Below, piece by piece: positions 5,569 to 6,826 of a stretch of DNA of 6,826 nt. The notes beneath the pieces are model-generated. The model saw nothing but the letters and a program-made list of their open reading frames with translations. It made no database searches and was not told the origin of the DNA. This DNA is from Hyphomonadaceae bacterium. GTDB lineage: Bacteria > Pseudomonadota > Alphaproteobacteria > Caulobacterales > Aquidulcibacteraceae. The stretch is from assembly GCA_025458365.1 (NCBI GenBank), contig JALOSP010000074.1:1-6826 (forward strand), given 5' to 3'. The stretch's first letter is position 1. Each line of letters opens with the position of its first letter. A program made the position numbers and the translations under genes.

Positions 5569-6824
5569 AACTGGCCGTGGAACCCCAGCGGCATTGCCAC
5601 ATCGAGCCAGGCGCGGGCCAGAGGCCCGGCTTGCGGGTTGCGGGCATCGAGCACGTTGAGCGCCGTCTGCTGGCGGCGCCAGTTGAGCGCCGTGCCAACC
5701 AGCCAGCCATCGTCTTCTGCCGTTGCGCCCGGGCGCGGTACGAAGACATGCTCCTCCACCATCCAGTCCGGGCCAAAGCTGGCGAGCGCGTGATGTCCGC
5801 TCTCCAGATCGAACTTGCCGACACTGTCAAACCACAGCGAACGCTCGGCGTGCGCTTTGGACGCCGCATAGACATAGCGGTTGCGGGTGCTGGCAACGCC
5901 AGGCGCCACACGGGGAAACTCCACCCCGGTGCGGACTTGCGACAGGCGTGGGGCACCTGAAACCGGCAGAGTCACCCGATACATGATCTCGTCGCCGCGT
6001 GGCATTTCACCGACCATCGGGCGGCGCATCTCCTGCACCTGATCGCAATTGGTGGTGTGGACCATGTCAAACCGGATCGTGCCGTCAGCCTCTTCCCAGG
6101 CATTGCCGAAGTGGAACACATAACCGGTGGGCAGCTCTGCCTCGCGGGTCAGGGCCAGCGTCTCGCGATCATAGATTTTGACCTGCATCTTCAGCTCCGG
6201 CCGCCCCCGGATCTGGGCGAACATGCCGTCGCCATCGCCGTCGAGCCGGGTCGAGGTCAGCACCACCACCACAGACTTTTCGGTCAGCAGGAAGTCATGG
6301 ATGAAGCCCACAGGCGGCACCCGGTGCAGGGCCACGGCATCGAGGGTGCCCGTTGGGGACAACCGGTAAAGCGCCATCCGGTTGCCCATATAGCCCACGT
6401 TCCAGATCCGACCGTCCCGGCCCACACGCGGGTGGGCACTGAACGGCGCACCGCGCAGATCGTCGCGCAGGCTGACCAGCCCCTTGGTGGCCAGTGTCCC
6501 GGGGTCCATCGCCGTGGCACTGCCGCCTTCCCACAGCGCCCACAATTCACCATTGACCGGCAGGATCGAGGTGTTGGCCACGTTCACGCTGTCCGGCCCG
6601 GTCACGGGTGCAGTCGCTTCGATGCCACCACCGCCCGCCGGGAACAGGAACCGGCCTGCCGCGATTTCGGCCCGACGCTTGGGCGTGTCGACAAAGCGGG
6701 CACGATAGCCCACCTGCCCGTCACCGATCTGCCAGCGATGCACCAGCCCGTCACCGTCAAACCAGTGATGGTAGCGCTGGCCACCGCGCTCATGCTGTCC
6801 GGGTCCATTGCGAAAGAAGGTGCC
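5556..6824 (-). CDS. Carotenoid cleavage oxygenase (RPE65 family), 5' partial
   Basis: Non-haem iron dioxygenase that cleaves conjugated double bases-of-carbon substrates such as carotenoids, apocarotenoids or stilbenes. 422 residues are visible and the N-terminus lies past the right edge; since the family is usually about 470-500 residues, roughly 50-70 are missing. The visible chain opens with the family's FFRNGP and a HWFDGDGLVHRW segment. All four iron-ligand histidines are in recognisable blocks: FSAHPRV (His codon 6434-6432), FIHDFLLTEK (6299-6297), FHFGNAWEE (6113-6111) and the C-terminal LGFHGQF (5579-5577). The second-shell motif EEHVFVPRP is also present. The GTG at 6743 is internal, because conserved sequence continues upstream of it. 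It converges on the dioxygenase gene with 12 bases between stops and has no evident link to sulfur metabolism. Substrate cannot be assigned: lignostilbene-type and carotenoid-type enzymes share these motifs. Confidence 0.95.
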   Translation of the reverse strand, partial: GTFFRNGPGQHERGGQRYHHWFDGDGLVHRWQIGDGQVGYRARFVDTPKRRAEIAAGRFLFPAGGGGIEATAPVTGPDSVNVANTSILPVNGELWALWEGGSATAMDPGTLATKGLVSLRDDLRGAPFSAHPRVGRDGRIWNVGYMGNRMALYRLSPTGTLDAVALHRVPPVGFIHDFLLTEKSVVVVLTSTRLDGDGDGMFAQIRGRPELKMQVKIYDRETLALTREAELPTGYVFHFGNAWEEADGTIRFDMVHTTNCDQVQEMRRPMVGEMPRGDEIMYRVTLPVSGAPRLSQVRTGVEFPRVAPGVASTRNRYVYAASKAHAERSLWFDSVGKFDLESGHHALASFGPDWMVEEHVFVPRPGATAEDDGWLVGTALNWRRQQTALNVLDARNPQAGPLARAWLDVAMPLGFHGQFLAA

Positions 6825-6826
6825 AG

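Overview
The window is a GC-rich bacterial chromosome segment with eight protein-coding genes packed tightly on both strands. The gene content points to an alphaproteobacterium: a BamF-type (DUF3035) outer-membrane lipoprotein directly after lspA is an alphaproteobacterial arrangement, and an RPE65-type carotenoid oxygenase would fit the Sphingomonadales. The order-level guess is inference only. No RNA gene, CRISPR array, insertion sequence or phage gene is visible, and no gap without a gene exceeds about 90 bases.

Left block (positions 1-2848, plus strand) concerns the cell envelope. It holds lspA (signal peptidase II, 5' end cut by the window edge), a TTG-started lipoprotein of the BamF/DUF3035 family, an unrecognised exported or membrane-anchored protein with a Pro/Ala-rich tail, and kdsD (arabinose-5-phosphate isomerase, the entry to KDO/LPS synthesis). 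The BamF-like lipoprotein is a natural substrate of the LspA encoded just upstream. The unknown gene overlaps kdsD by 4 bases, so the two are probably translated together.

Central block (2867-5543) is a reactive-sulfur detoxification island of the BigR/SqrR type. On the minus strand, an ArsR-family two-cysteine repressor (Cys44, Cys111) is followed by a rhodanese-DUF2892 membrane protein (4-base overlap) and a TauE/SafE sulfite-type exporter (4-base gap). Divergently, on the plus strand, lies a Blh/ETHE1-like persulfide dioxygenase. The 73-base region between the divergent genes is strikingly AT-rich and contains two 16-base inverted repeats of the form (A/T)TTAGT-N4-(A/T)CTAAT in tandem, sharing one base. 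They lie over plausible promoters for both directions. The inferred pathway is: persulfide is sensed by the repressor, oxidised to sulfite by the dioxygenase, handled by the rhodanese, and sulfite is exported by the TauE protein. No sulfide:quinone reductase is present in the window.

Right block (5556-6826, minus strand) is most of a carotenoid cleavage oxygenase with all four iron-ligand histidines; its N-terminus lies beyond the window edge. It converges on the dioxygenase gene with only 12 bases between the stop codons, and a nested inverted repeat is centred on that junction.

The families are known. The least explained items are the unrecognised gene coupled to kdsD and the double operator between the divergent sulfur genes.
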